64,000 bases of DNA, taken from positions 62,001 to 126,000 of the forward strand of contig JAEZUE010000103.1 of the NCBI GenBank assembly GCA_023443455.1, written 5' to 3'. The stretch comes from Verrucomicrobiota bacterium. Its GTDB lineage: Bacteria > Verrucomicrobiota > Verrucomicrobiia > Opitutales > Opitutaceae. The notes beneath the pieces were generated by a model, which searched no databases, was not told the origin of the DNA, and saw only the letters and a program-made list of their open reading frames with translations. Below, in pieces: positions 28,665 through 34,872 of this stretch. The translations under genes and the position numbers were made by a program. Each line of letters starts with the position of its first letter. The first letter of the stretch is position 1.

Positions 28665-29828
28665 ATGTCTTCCCCCAACGAAAACCCACCGGCTTCGGCG
28701 CGGCTCGACCTGAGCGGTCGACGCATTCTCGTCGTCGAAGACGACCGCATGAATGCCCGGATCCTCAACTCGATCCTGCAACCCGAAGGTCTCGTGCTCG
28801 CGGAGGCCGACTCGGGAGAGGCCGCGCTGAGCCTCTTTCCCGAATTCAAACCGGATCTGGTCCTGCTCGATGTGGTGATGGGCGGCATCAGCGGTTTCGA
28901 AACCTGCCGCCGCCTCAAGCAGAACCCCGCCGGCGCGAGTGTTCCGATCGTTTTCATCACCGCCAAGAATCAGCCCGACGACGTCCTGGCCGGATTCGAA
29001 GCCGGCGGGGTGGACTACGTGCTGAAGCCGTTCCAGCCCAAGGAAATCATCGCACGAATTCGCACCCATCTGCAGATCCGCGCGCTGCTCGAGCACCAGA
29101 ACCTGCTCATCGACGACCTCAAGAAGGCCAACGCCGCAAAAAACCACTTCCTCGGCATCGCCGCGCACGACCTGCGCAACCCCCTCACCTCGGTGCGTGG
29201 CCTGTCCGAGTTCATGCTCGAAGGCTCCTCTGGTGAACTCTCCGAGGACCAACGCGCCATGGTCCGCAGCGTGCACAACGCAACCCTGGCCATGCTCGAT
29301 CTCCTCAACGAGCTGCTCGACATCTCCATCATCGAAAGCGGCGAGATGCGGCTTGAGCTCACCCCCACCAACTTCGCCGACATCGTGCACGACGCGGTCT
29401 TCCTCAACGGCCTGACCGCCGCGCGCAAACAGATGAAGATCACTTGCCGCCCGTTCAAACCCGCCCGCGCCCTCCTTATCGACGCGCGTAAAATCCGCCA
29501 GGTCGTCGACAATCTCCTCAGCAACGCGATCAAGTTTTCCCCACCCGGTACGACTATAACGGTGGAAATCACCGAAGATGCGGACCATCAGACTGTTTCA
29601 ATCCAAGATCAGGGCCCCGGAATCCCCCCCGACGAGATGAACATGCTCTTCACCAGCTTCGGCCGCACCTCGGTCCGCCCAACCGCCGGCGAGAAGAGTA
29701 CCGGTTTGGGCTTGGCCATCTGCCGCAAGATCGTCGAGGCCCACCGCGGTACCATCACCGCCGGCAACCGCGATACCGGCGGTGCCGACTTCCGCTTCAC
29801 CATCCCCGTGCCGGACCATGGAGTTTAA
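28665..29828 (+). CDS. Receiver-histidine kinase protein of the PilB-like cassette
   Basis: A 387-residue cytoplasmic protein. The ATG at 28665 gives a short polar leader; the frame opens at 28590. The receiver occupies residues ~19-135 (VVEDD, phospho-acceptor D69 in LVLLDVVMG, conserved Lys in VLKPF near residue 121), followed by a helical linker and a HisKA domain with IAAHDLRNPLTSVRGLSEFM (His168). The HATPase domain has NLLSNAIKFS, DQGPGIPPDEM and STGLGLAICRKIVEAHRG. Its stop overlaps the CheY-like gene by eleven bases, so the two are translationally coupled. It heads a five-gene plus-strand cassette that includes a PilB/GspE ATPase and an HPt protein, which suggests a multistep phosphorelay. 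Confidence 0.93.
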   Translation: MSSPNENPPASARLDLSGRRILVVEDDRMNARILNSILQPEGLVLAEADSGEAALSLFPEFKPDLVLLDVVMGGISGFETCRRLKQNPAGASVPIVFITAKNQPDDVLAGFEAGGVDYVLKPFQPKEIIARIRTHLQIRALLEHQNLLIDDLKKANAAKNHFLGIAAHDLRNPLTSVRGLSEFMLEGSSGELSEDQRAMVRSVHNATLAMLDLLNELLDISIIESGEMRLELTPTNFADIVHDAVFLNGLTAARKQMKITCRPFKPARALLIDARKIRQVVDNLLSNAIKFSPPGTTITVEITEDADHQTVSIQDQGPGIPPDEMNMLFTSFGRTSVRPTAGEKSTGLGLAICRKIVEAHRGTITAGNRDTGGADFRFTIPVPDHGV

Positions 29829-30204
29829 CGGAACAGTCCTCATCGTCGACGACGAGCCCCACATCCGCCGCTACATCGGCCTGATCCTCCAGAAGATGGG
29901 ATCGCCCACCCTCATCGAGGCCGGCAACGGCCAGGAAGCCATAGCCCTGTTTGCCCAGCACCGCCCCGACATGGTGCTGATGGATGTGAACATGCCGATC
30001 ATGGACGGCCTCGAGGCCCTCGAGCAGATCAACGCCCAAGACCCCGACGCCCTCGTCGTCATGCTCACCTCCCTCGCCACCCGCCATGTCGTGGAACGCT
30101 GCCTCGAATTGGGAGCGGCAAACTTCGTCCGCAAAGACACCCCGAAGGACGTCATGGCCCAAGTCCTCACCCAGACGATCGCGGACAATTTCGGCGAAGA
30201 GTAA
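29818..30204 (+). CDS. Single-domain CheY-like response regulator
   Basis: A 128-residue stand-alone receiver: acidic pair in IVDDEPHIRR, phospho-acceptor D56 in MVLMDVNMPIMDG, Thr in MLTSLA and the conserved Lys in NFVRKDTPK. There is no output domain, so it must act by binding a partner, as CheY does. The start at 29818 lies inside the end of the receiver-kinase gene (eleven-base overlap), which argues for tight co-production. The gene for a 68-residue protein begins nine bases after its stop, then the PilB-like ATPase, an obvious candidate target for phosphorylation-dependent control. Confidence 0.92.
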   Translation: MEFNGTVLIVDDEPHIRRYIGLILQKMGSPTLIEAGNGQEAIALFAQHRPDMVLMDVNMPIMDGLEALEQINAQDPDALVVMLTSLATRHVVERCLELGAANFVRKDTPKDVMAQVLTQTIADNFGEE

Positions 30205-30212
30205 ACCCACCC

Positions 30213-30419
30213 ATGGCCGCCCCCGACGAGCCCACCCCTGCGGACGAGCCCGAGTTCGAACTCGCGGTGAAGGAAGTGCGGTACTCGCTCCCGCAACTGC
30301 TCCGCGAACTCCGCCTTGAGCGCACCGGTTCGCTCTTCGCCAAGGAGATCCTCGACCAGATGGAGATCAGCCAGATCTTCACCGTCCGCCGCAAGAAACA
30401 TGGAAAACGTCGGCAATAG
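30213..30419 (+). CDS. Small acidic-then-basic protein between response regulator and PilB-like ATPase
   Basis: A 68-residue protein of no family I recognise. Residues 1-20 are acidic and Pro-rich (DEPTPADEPEFE); residues ~20-55 look helical (YSLPQLLRELRLERTGSLFA and KEILDQMEISQIF); the end is a basic tail (RRKKHGKRRQ). The start is nine bases after the receiver's stop and its last 20 bases overlap the start of the ATPase gene, so the reading frame is embedded in a tightly coupled operon, which supports it being real. A role as adaptor between the signalling proteins and the ATPase is only a guess. Confidence 0.6.
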   Translation: MAAPDEPTPADEPEFELAVKEVRYSLPQLLRELRLERTGSLFAKEILDQMEISQIFTVRRKKHGKRRQ

Positions 30420-32112
30420 CCGCTTCCTCCAGCTCCTCGCCGAGGGCATTCCCCCGCTCGTTGCACCGGAGGTCATCCAGCAGGCCGGCGCCGTGCACGG
30501 GGCCGGCACCTTGGCCATGCTCCAGTACCTCATCGCCGAGAAGCACATCCCCAAGGATCAGGCCTGCACCCTCTGGGGCAACTCGATCGGCAAAGCCTAC
30601 GTCGATCCCCTCGCCTCGCTCATCTCCGACGAGGCCCTCGAAAAGATGCCTCCCGAGATCGCAGCGAAAACCCGCTCGATCCCGATCTACATGCTCGACG
30701 GCGTCGTCACCGTCGCGATGGCCGAACCGGAAAACGCCGAGCTCGTGCGCCGCATCGGCCTGATCGTCAAATGCCCGGTCAGCCCCGTCTTCTCGATGCC
30801 CTGCGAGATCGCCGATGCGATCGCCGTGCACTACTCGACCGAGAAAGGCATCGAGGACAGCCTCAAGGAATTCGCCAAAAGCCACTCCCTCTCGGCCGCC
30901 ACCCTCGCCCCCGACGCGCTCCAGAGCCTCGGCGAATCCACCGGTGTCATCCAGATCGTGGATGCGATGATCCACTTCGCCCTGCGCGAACGCGCGACCG
31001 ACATCCATATCGAGCCCCAGGAGGAGCAGACCCGGATCCGCTTCCGTATCGACGGTTTCATGCGCGAGGTCCTCACCTTCGCCCCCGTCCTGCACAACGC
31101 CATCATCACCCGCATCAAGATCCTCGCCGACCTCGACATCTCGGAAAACCGCCTGCCCCAGGACGGCCGCATCACCCTGCCGCTCGGCACCAACAAGGCC
31201 AACTTCCGCATCTCGACCATCCCCTCCCAATACGGCGAGAAGATCGTCGTGCGCGTCCTCAACATCACCGGCAAGAAGGACGCGCTCACCCTCGACAAGA
31301 TCCTGATGTCGCAGACGATGCTGCGCCCCTTCCGCCGGCTCATCCAAAGCCCCAACGGCATCATCTTCGTCACCGGCCCCACCGGCTCCGGCAAGACGAC
31401 CACCCTCTACGCCGTCCTGCAGGAACTCAACAGCGCCGGCGTCAACATCTCCACCATCGAGGACCCCATCGAGATCCAGCTCGCCGGCGTCAACCAGACC
31501 CAGGTCAAGTCCGAGATCGGCCTCGACTTCGCCTCGATGCTGCGCGCCCTCCTGCGGCAGGACCCCGACATCATCCTCCTCGGCGAGATCCGCGATGCGG
31601 AGACGGCGAAGATCGCCACCGAGGCCGCCCTCACCGGCCATCTCGTCTTGGCCACCCTGCACACCAACTCCGCCCCGCAGGCCGTGCTCCGCCTCATGGA
31701 AATGGGCGTGGCCCCCTTCATGGTCGCCCCCTCCGTCGTCGGCGTGCTCGCCCAGCGCCTCGCCGCCCGCATCTGCGACAAGTGCAAGGAAGCCTATTTT
31801 CCCCCGCGCGACGTCCTGCTCCGCTACTTCGACGACGAAGGCCTGGCCGACGTGCCGTTCTACCGCGGGCGCGGCTGCCCCTATTGCCGCGGCACCGGCT
31901 TCCGCGGCCGTGTCGCCTTCCACGAACTCGTGCTCGTGACCGAGGAAATCCGCAGCCACATCGCCAAAGGCGCGAGCGTCTCCGACATCGTGCGCGCCGC
32001 CCGCAAAGTCGGCTACCAGCCACTCCGCTACGACGGCCTGAAAAAAGTCCTGCTGGGCCTCACCACCATCGAGCAGATCGAGGAAAACTCCTCGTTCGAA
32101 TGGCAGAGCTGA
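30400..32112 (+). CDS. PilB/GspE-family type IV pilus or type II secretion assembly ATPase
   Basis: A 570-residue hexameric motor ATPase. ATG 30400 gives the N-terminal helical domain typical of GspE/PilB (MshEN-like, residues ~1-190). It is followed by the catalytic core with the Walker A FVTGPTGSGKTTTLYAVLQE (about residues 322-341), the Asp box IEDPIEIQLAGVNQTQV, the Walker B-type DIILLGEIRDAETA and the His box TGHLVLATLHTNSA. A tetracysteine zinc site, CDKC (about residue 458) and CPYC (about 493), follows, as in GspE and PilB. No pilin, GspF or secretin gene lies beside it; instead it is overlapped by a small gene and flanked by a receiver-kinase, a CheY-like protein and an HPt protein. 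Whether it serves pili or secretion cannot be decided here. Confidence 0.93.
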   Translation: MENVGNSRFLQLLAEGIPPLVAPEVIQQAGAVHGAGTLAMLQYLIAEKHIPKDQACTLWGNSIGKAYVDPLASLISDEALEKMPPEIAAKTRSIPIYMLDGVVTVAMAEPENAELVRRIGLIVKCPVSPVFSMPCEIADAIAVHYSTEKGIEDSLKEFAKSHSLSAATLAPDALQSLGESTGVIQIVDAMIHFALRERATDIHIEPQEEQTRIRFRIDGFMREVLTFAPVLHNAIITRIKILADLDISENRLPQDGRITLPLGTNKANFRISTIPSQYGEKIVVRVLNITGKKDALTLDKILMSQTMLRPFRRLIQSPNGIIFVTGPTGSGKTTTLYAVLQELNSAGVNISTIEDPIEIQLAGVNQTQVKSEIGLDFASMLRALLRQDPDIILLGEIRDAETAKIATEAALTGHLVLATLHTNSAPQAVLRLMEMGVAPFMVAPSVVGVLAQRLAARICDKCKEAYFPPRDVLLRYFDDEGLADVPFYRGRGCPYCRGTGFRGRVAFHELVLVTEEIRSHIAKGASVSDIVRAARKVGYQPLRYDGLKKVLLGLTTIEQIEENSSFEWQS

Positions 32113-32214
32113 GGTCCGCCGCCCGATCCCCGGATTGCCGTTTCATTCGCGACGCAACGGGCCGATTAGTAGCCGACATCCCCCGTTGCACCGAAACCCC
32201 GGTCCTCGCGCGCC

Positions 32215-32583
32215 ATGCCAGAATCAACGCCCCCTCCGCCCATCGAGCAGGCTGCCCTCGTGAACCTCCGCACCATCGGCGGCGGCGACAACGAATTCGT
32301 CGCCGAAATCGTGCAGATGTTTCGCGAAGACACTCCACCCAATCTCGACGAACTCGACCAGGCCGCCACCAGCCTCGACCCCGTCCGCCTCGGCAAAGTC
32401 GCCCACGGACTCAAGGGGAGCGCCGGAAACTTCGGTGCCAAACATTTCCGCACGCTCACCGAACGCATCGAGGAGATCGCCCGCAGCGGCGACCTCGCCC
32501 CGGCCGCCGCCGCCATCGCGGATCTGCGGGCCGAATACGAACGCGTCATCGCCGCGCTCGACGCCGCCCTGCCCACCCTCTAG
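32215..32583 (+). CDS. Histidine phosphotransfer (HPt) protein
   Basis: A 122-residue all-helical HPt protein, the shuttle between receivers in a multistep phosphorelay. The motif KVAHGLKGSAGNFGAKHFRT contains the phospho-acceptor His64 and the usual HxLKGSAxxxG pattern. Helix A is ALVNLRTIGGGDNEFVAEIV and helix C ends in the expected amphipathic repeat. It starts about 100 bases after the PilB-like gene on the same strand. Together with the receiver-kinase at 28665 and the CheY-like protein at 29818 it would complete a His-Asp-His-Asp chain in one locus. The downstream gap to 32911 holds only a strong hairpin repeat. Confidence 0.92.
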   Translation: MPESTPPPPIEQAALVNLRTIGGGDNEFVAEIVQMFREDTPPNLDELDQAATSLDPVRLGKVAHGLKGSAGNFGAKHFRTLTERIEEIARSGDLAPAAAAIADLRAEYERVIAALDAALPTL

Positions 32584-32720
32584 GGCCCGGCGTTTCACAC
32601 TTCGAACAACGGAAGCGACCCAGCGATCGAGCGGAACTCGCCAGAGTTGCGCCCTCCCACGCTCGGTCGGCGCCCGCCCCCACGAAGTGAAAGATGTGCG
32701 CTGAACCGGCGCCCGCCCCC

Positions 32721-32770
32721 CGCCCCGGGAAAAATAGCGTGACGGTCGTCACGCTATTTTTCCCGGGGCG
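32721..32770. repeat. GTGACGGTCGTCAC hairpin repeat, copy 1 (bidirectional-terminator-like)
   Basis: A perfect 23-bp stem with loop GGTC, reading GGGAAAAATAGCGTGAC on one arm and its complement on the other. Both strands carry an A-run in the 5' arm and a T-run in the 3' arm, so it could terminate transcription in either direction. Two further copies occur at 37889 and 52655. It sits in the 328 bp gap between the HPt gene and the hexapeptide gene, which otherwise contains nothing I recognise. Confidence 0.85.
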
Positions 32771-32911
32771 GAGCCGGCGGGTGTCGCCGTTCGCAGCGGG
32801 GAATGGCCCGCAGACGGGTGACAACGGGAAGATCTCCGCTTCGACCTTCGGCCGTCGCACCGCCTCCTTCCGCGCTCGCCGCGCGACGCCCGCCCGCCCA
32901 ACCTCCTGCGC

Positions 32912-33589
32912 GTGCAAGCCGCCGAACTCTTCGCCCTTCCTCCTTCGCTCGCCGCGTTCGCCCCGTTTTTCGCCGCTACCGCCCACCCCTGGGAATGGCT
33001 CGAGCAGATCGGCGCCGCACTCGCCGCCCAGGATTTCTCCGGCGGGCAAGCCCTGCCGCCCGGTATCCACGCCGAGGGCCCAGTCTACATCCATCCGACC
33101 GCCCAGCTACCTTCCTACGCGACCCTCGTCGGCCCGATCTGGGTCGGCCCCGAGACCAAGCTCCTCCCCGGCTGCTACCTGCGCGGCAACGTCATCGTCG
33201 GCGCGAAGTGCACCGTCGGCCACAACGCCGAGATCAAAAATTCCCTGCTCATGGACGGCGTGCAGATCCCGCACCGCCCCTATGTCGGCGACTCGATCCT
33301 CGGCAACGGCGCCCACCTCGGCGCCGGCGCCGTTCTCTCCAACCTCCGCCTCGACCAGAAGGCGATCACGGTGCGCGTGCCCGCGGGCAGCTTCGACACC
33401 GGTCTGCGCAAATTCGGCGCCCTGCTCGGCGACAGGGCCGAGGTCGGCTGCAACGCCGTGCTCCAGCCCGGCACCATCCTCGGCCCGCGCGCGCTCGTCA
33501 TGCCCACCATGGCCTTCGCCGGCTTCCTGCCCGCCGGCCACATCGCCCGCGTGCGCGAACAGGTGTCAACTTTCCCGCGACGGGATTGA
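32912..33589 (+). CDS. Left-handed beta-helix (hexapeptide) protein, GlmU C-terminal-like sugar nucleotidyl/acyltransferase family
   Basis: A 225-residue protein with a GTG start. After an alpha-helical leader (residues 1-45) come hexapeptide turns: GPVYIHPTAQLPSYATLVGP, IWVGPETKLLPGCYLRGN, VIVGAKCTVGHNAEIKNSLL, and ILGNGAHLGAGAVLSNLRLD, with isoleucine or valine at every sixth position, as in left-handed beta-helices. The order and the terminal QPGTILGPRALVMP segment match proteins annotated as UDP-N-acetylglucosamine diphosphorylase or GlmU-like in this group, but the nucleotidyltransferase domain is absent, so an acyltransferase or binding role is more likely. It is a single gene on the plus strand and converges on the GNAT gene. 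Confidence 0.75.
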   Translation: MQAAELFALPPSLAAFAPFFAATAHPWEWLEQIGAALAAQDFSGGQALPPGIHAEGPVYIHPTAQLPSYATLVGPIWVGPETKLLPGCYLRGNVIVGAKCTVGHNAEIKNSLLMDGVQIPHRPYVGDSILGNGAHLGAGAVLSNLRLDQKAITVRVPAGSFDTGLRKFGALLGDRAEVGCNAVLQPGTILGPRALVMPTMAFAGFLPAGHIARVREQVSTFPRRD

Positions 33590-33609
33590 CCCCCGCCCGC
33601 CGGTCGGGA

Positions 33610-34161
33610 TCAGGCCGCACCGGCCCAATCGCCGCGGCGCATCGCATACACGATGTGGTCCACAAAATGGTCGTAGAGCCATTCGGCGTTTCCGATCACA
33701 CACTCGGCCGTGAAACCGAGGCGCTCGGGAATCGCCCGGCTGCGCGCGTTCCCGACCGCCACCCGGATCACCACTTGCCGCAACCCGAGGCCGGCGAAGG
33801 CATGCTCGACCAATGCACGGCAGCTCCGGGTCATGAGCCCCCGTCCGACGGCATCACGGCTGAGCCAATACCCGATTTCAACCGAGCGGTCGGCCCACCG
33901 GATCGGTTTATAGCCCACGGTTCCCACCACCCTGCCCTCGAAAACCACGGTACAGCAGCTGCCCAACCCCTGCTCCTCCTGTGCGAGCACCGATCGGACA
34001 AAGTCCCGGGTCTGCGCGATCGTGGTGTTGGCATCCAGCCAAGGCAGCCACTCGCGCAGGTGTTCACGGTTCCGTTCGACCAGCGCGAACAGCGCTTCGG
34101 TGTCGGCTTCGCCGATCGCGCGAAGCTCCAGATCCCGGTCGAGTTGCAGTGGCAGAACCAT
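33610..34161 (-). CDS. GNAT-family N-acetyltransferase (RimJ/RimL type)
   Basis: A 183-residue acetyltransferase that would use acetyl-CoA to modify a small molecule or protein N-terminus. The fold is clear: the N-terminal LELRAIGEADTEALFALVER, motif A around VEIGYWLSRDAVGRGLMTRS (the family's Q/R-x-x-G-x-G/A acetyl-CoA loop is present as RDAVGRG), and the C-terminal NARSRAIPERLGFTAECV, where N-x-x-S-x-x-x-x-E-x-x-GF is typical of RimJ/RimL proteins. Its natural substrate is unknown. It lies downstream of the ydbH-ynbE-ydbL set on the same strand with an 89 bp gap, so it may or may not be part of that operon. Confidence 0.85.
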   Translation of the reverse strand: MVLPLQLDRDLELRAIGEADTEALFALVERNREHLREWLPWLDANTTIAQTRDFVRSVLAQEEQGLGSCCTVVFEGRVVGTVGYKPIRWADRSVEIGYWLSRDAVGRGLMTRSCRALVEHAFAGLGLRQVVIRVAVGNARSRAIPERLGFTAECVIGNAEWLYDHFVDHIVYAMRRGDWAGAA

Positions 34162-34250
34162 GGTCCGAACGAGTCCCCGGTTTCATGCCCCGAGTGGGCG
34201 CGAAGCGTATCCTCCCGGAAAAAACACCCCGCACCAACGCCCGGCCGCGT

Positions 34251-34628
34251 TCACCGCTTCTCCGCCCAGGTTCCGTTCTCGTCCTGGACGAGAACCCCAC
34301 GGGCACTGGCGGCGGCGATCTGTTTCGCACGGGCCTTGCCCACCGTCTCCGGTGTCGTCTCGCTGCGTTGCGCGATCGCCCGGTAGACCGCGGCACGGTC
34401 CGAATTCTCCGCGGCGACCAGCGCCTGCTCATCGGGCGTGGCTGGGCCGCGCACCTCGAGCAGTCCGGTATTCGTCTCGCCCACGACCTGCCGTCGCCGC
34501 AGATCGTCGACCGCCGGCAGGCGTTGTTCGAGCCGCTGCTTCAAACCGGGCTCCTGCGCCGATGCCGCAGGGGCGGCGGCGCCATACAAGGCGATCGCGA
34601 GAAGGGAAATCAGAATACGGGTCTTCAT
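34251..34628 (-). CDS. ydbL: YdbL-family (DUF1318) periplasmic protein
   Basis: A 125-residue exported protein with a signal peptide (LISLLAIALYGAAAPAASAQ) and the DUF1318 body: KQRLEQRLPAVDDLRRRQVV, GETNTGLLEVRG, then VAAENSDRAAVYRAIA and a C-terminal DENGTWAEK, where the Asn/Gly-Leu-Leu and ENxDR motifs are family hallmarks. In E. coli the ydbH-ynbE-ydbL genes form one operon, and YdbH with YnbE acts in lipid transport between the inner and outer membranes; YdbL modulates it. Here it is last in the set, its ATG overlapping the ynbE stop by four bases (ATGA-type coupling). Confidence 0.88.
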   Translation of the reverse strand: MKTRILISLLAIALYGAAAPAASAQEPGLKQRLEQRLPAVDDLRRRQVVGETNTGLLEVRGPATPDEQALVAAENSDRAAVYRAIAQRSETTPETVGKARAKQIAAASARGVLVQDENGTWAEKR

Positions 34629-34822
34629 GGCTGGGCGGTCGGGGTTTCGAGGGTCGTGGACTTGCTGTCGAGGTCGCCGAAGAAATCCTCCAGCGCCTTC
34701 TCGACGCGCACGTTGACGTCGACGGTGATGTGGATCGGCTTCACCTCGACCGTCGTGTACACGCAGCCGGCGAAGCCGACGGAGCCGAGGACGAGGAGCG
34801 CCAGGGCGAGGGGTTTGTTCAT
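34625..34822 (-). CDS. ynbE: YnbE-like outer-membrane lipoprotein
   Basis: A 65-residue lipoprotein. The lipobox is SVGFAGC (lipidated Cys20) after a hydrophobic signal, and the mature part is short with a beta-prone sequence KPIHITVDVNVRVEKALEDF, as in E. coli YnbE, which forms a beta-strand extension of YdbH at the outer membrane. The position between ydbH and ydbL in the same order as in E. coli is the strongest argument for the assignment. The stop overlaps the ydbL start. The last 15 residues (SKSTTLETPTAQP) are not conserved in look. Confidence 0.85.
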   Translation of the reverse strand: MNKPLALALLVLGSVGFAGCVYTTVEVKPIHITVDVNVRVEKALEDFFGDLDSKSTTLETPTAQP

Positions 34823-34872
34823 GGTCGCGAGGTTGGTTGGTCGATGCGGACAGGACAACGGCGGATTCGGGT

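Noticed and set aside
30379..31959. A 526-residue open frame antisense to the PilB-like gene
   Set aside because: Shadow of a GC-rich gene; no start region or family similarity, and the sense frame has intact Walker motifs.
32694..33713. Long plus-strand frames overlapping the hexapeptide gene
   Set aside because: Arg/Pro/Ser-rich products that run through the hairpin repeat; the GTG-started frame at 32912 has clear hexapeptide repeats.
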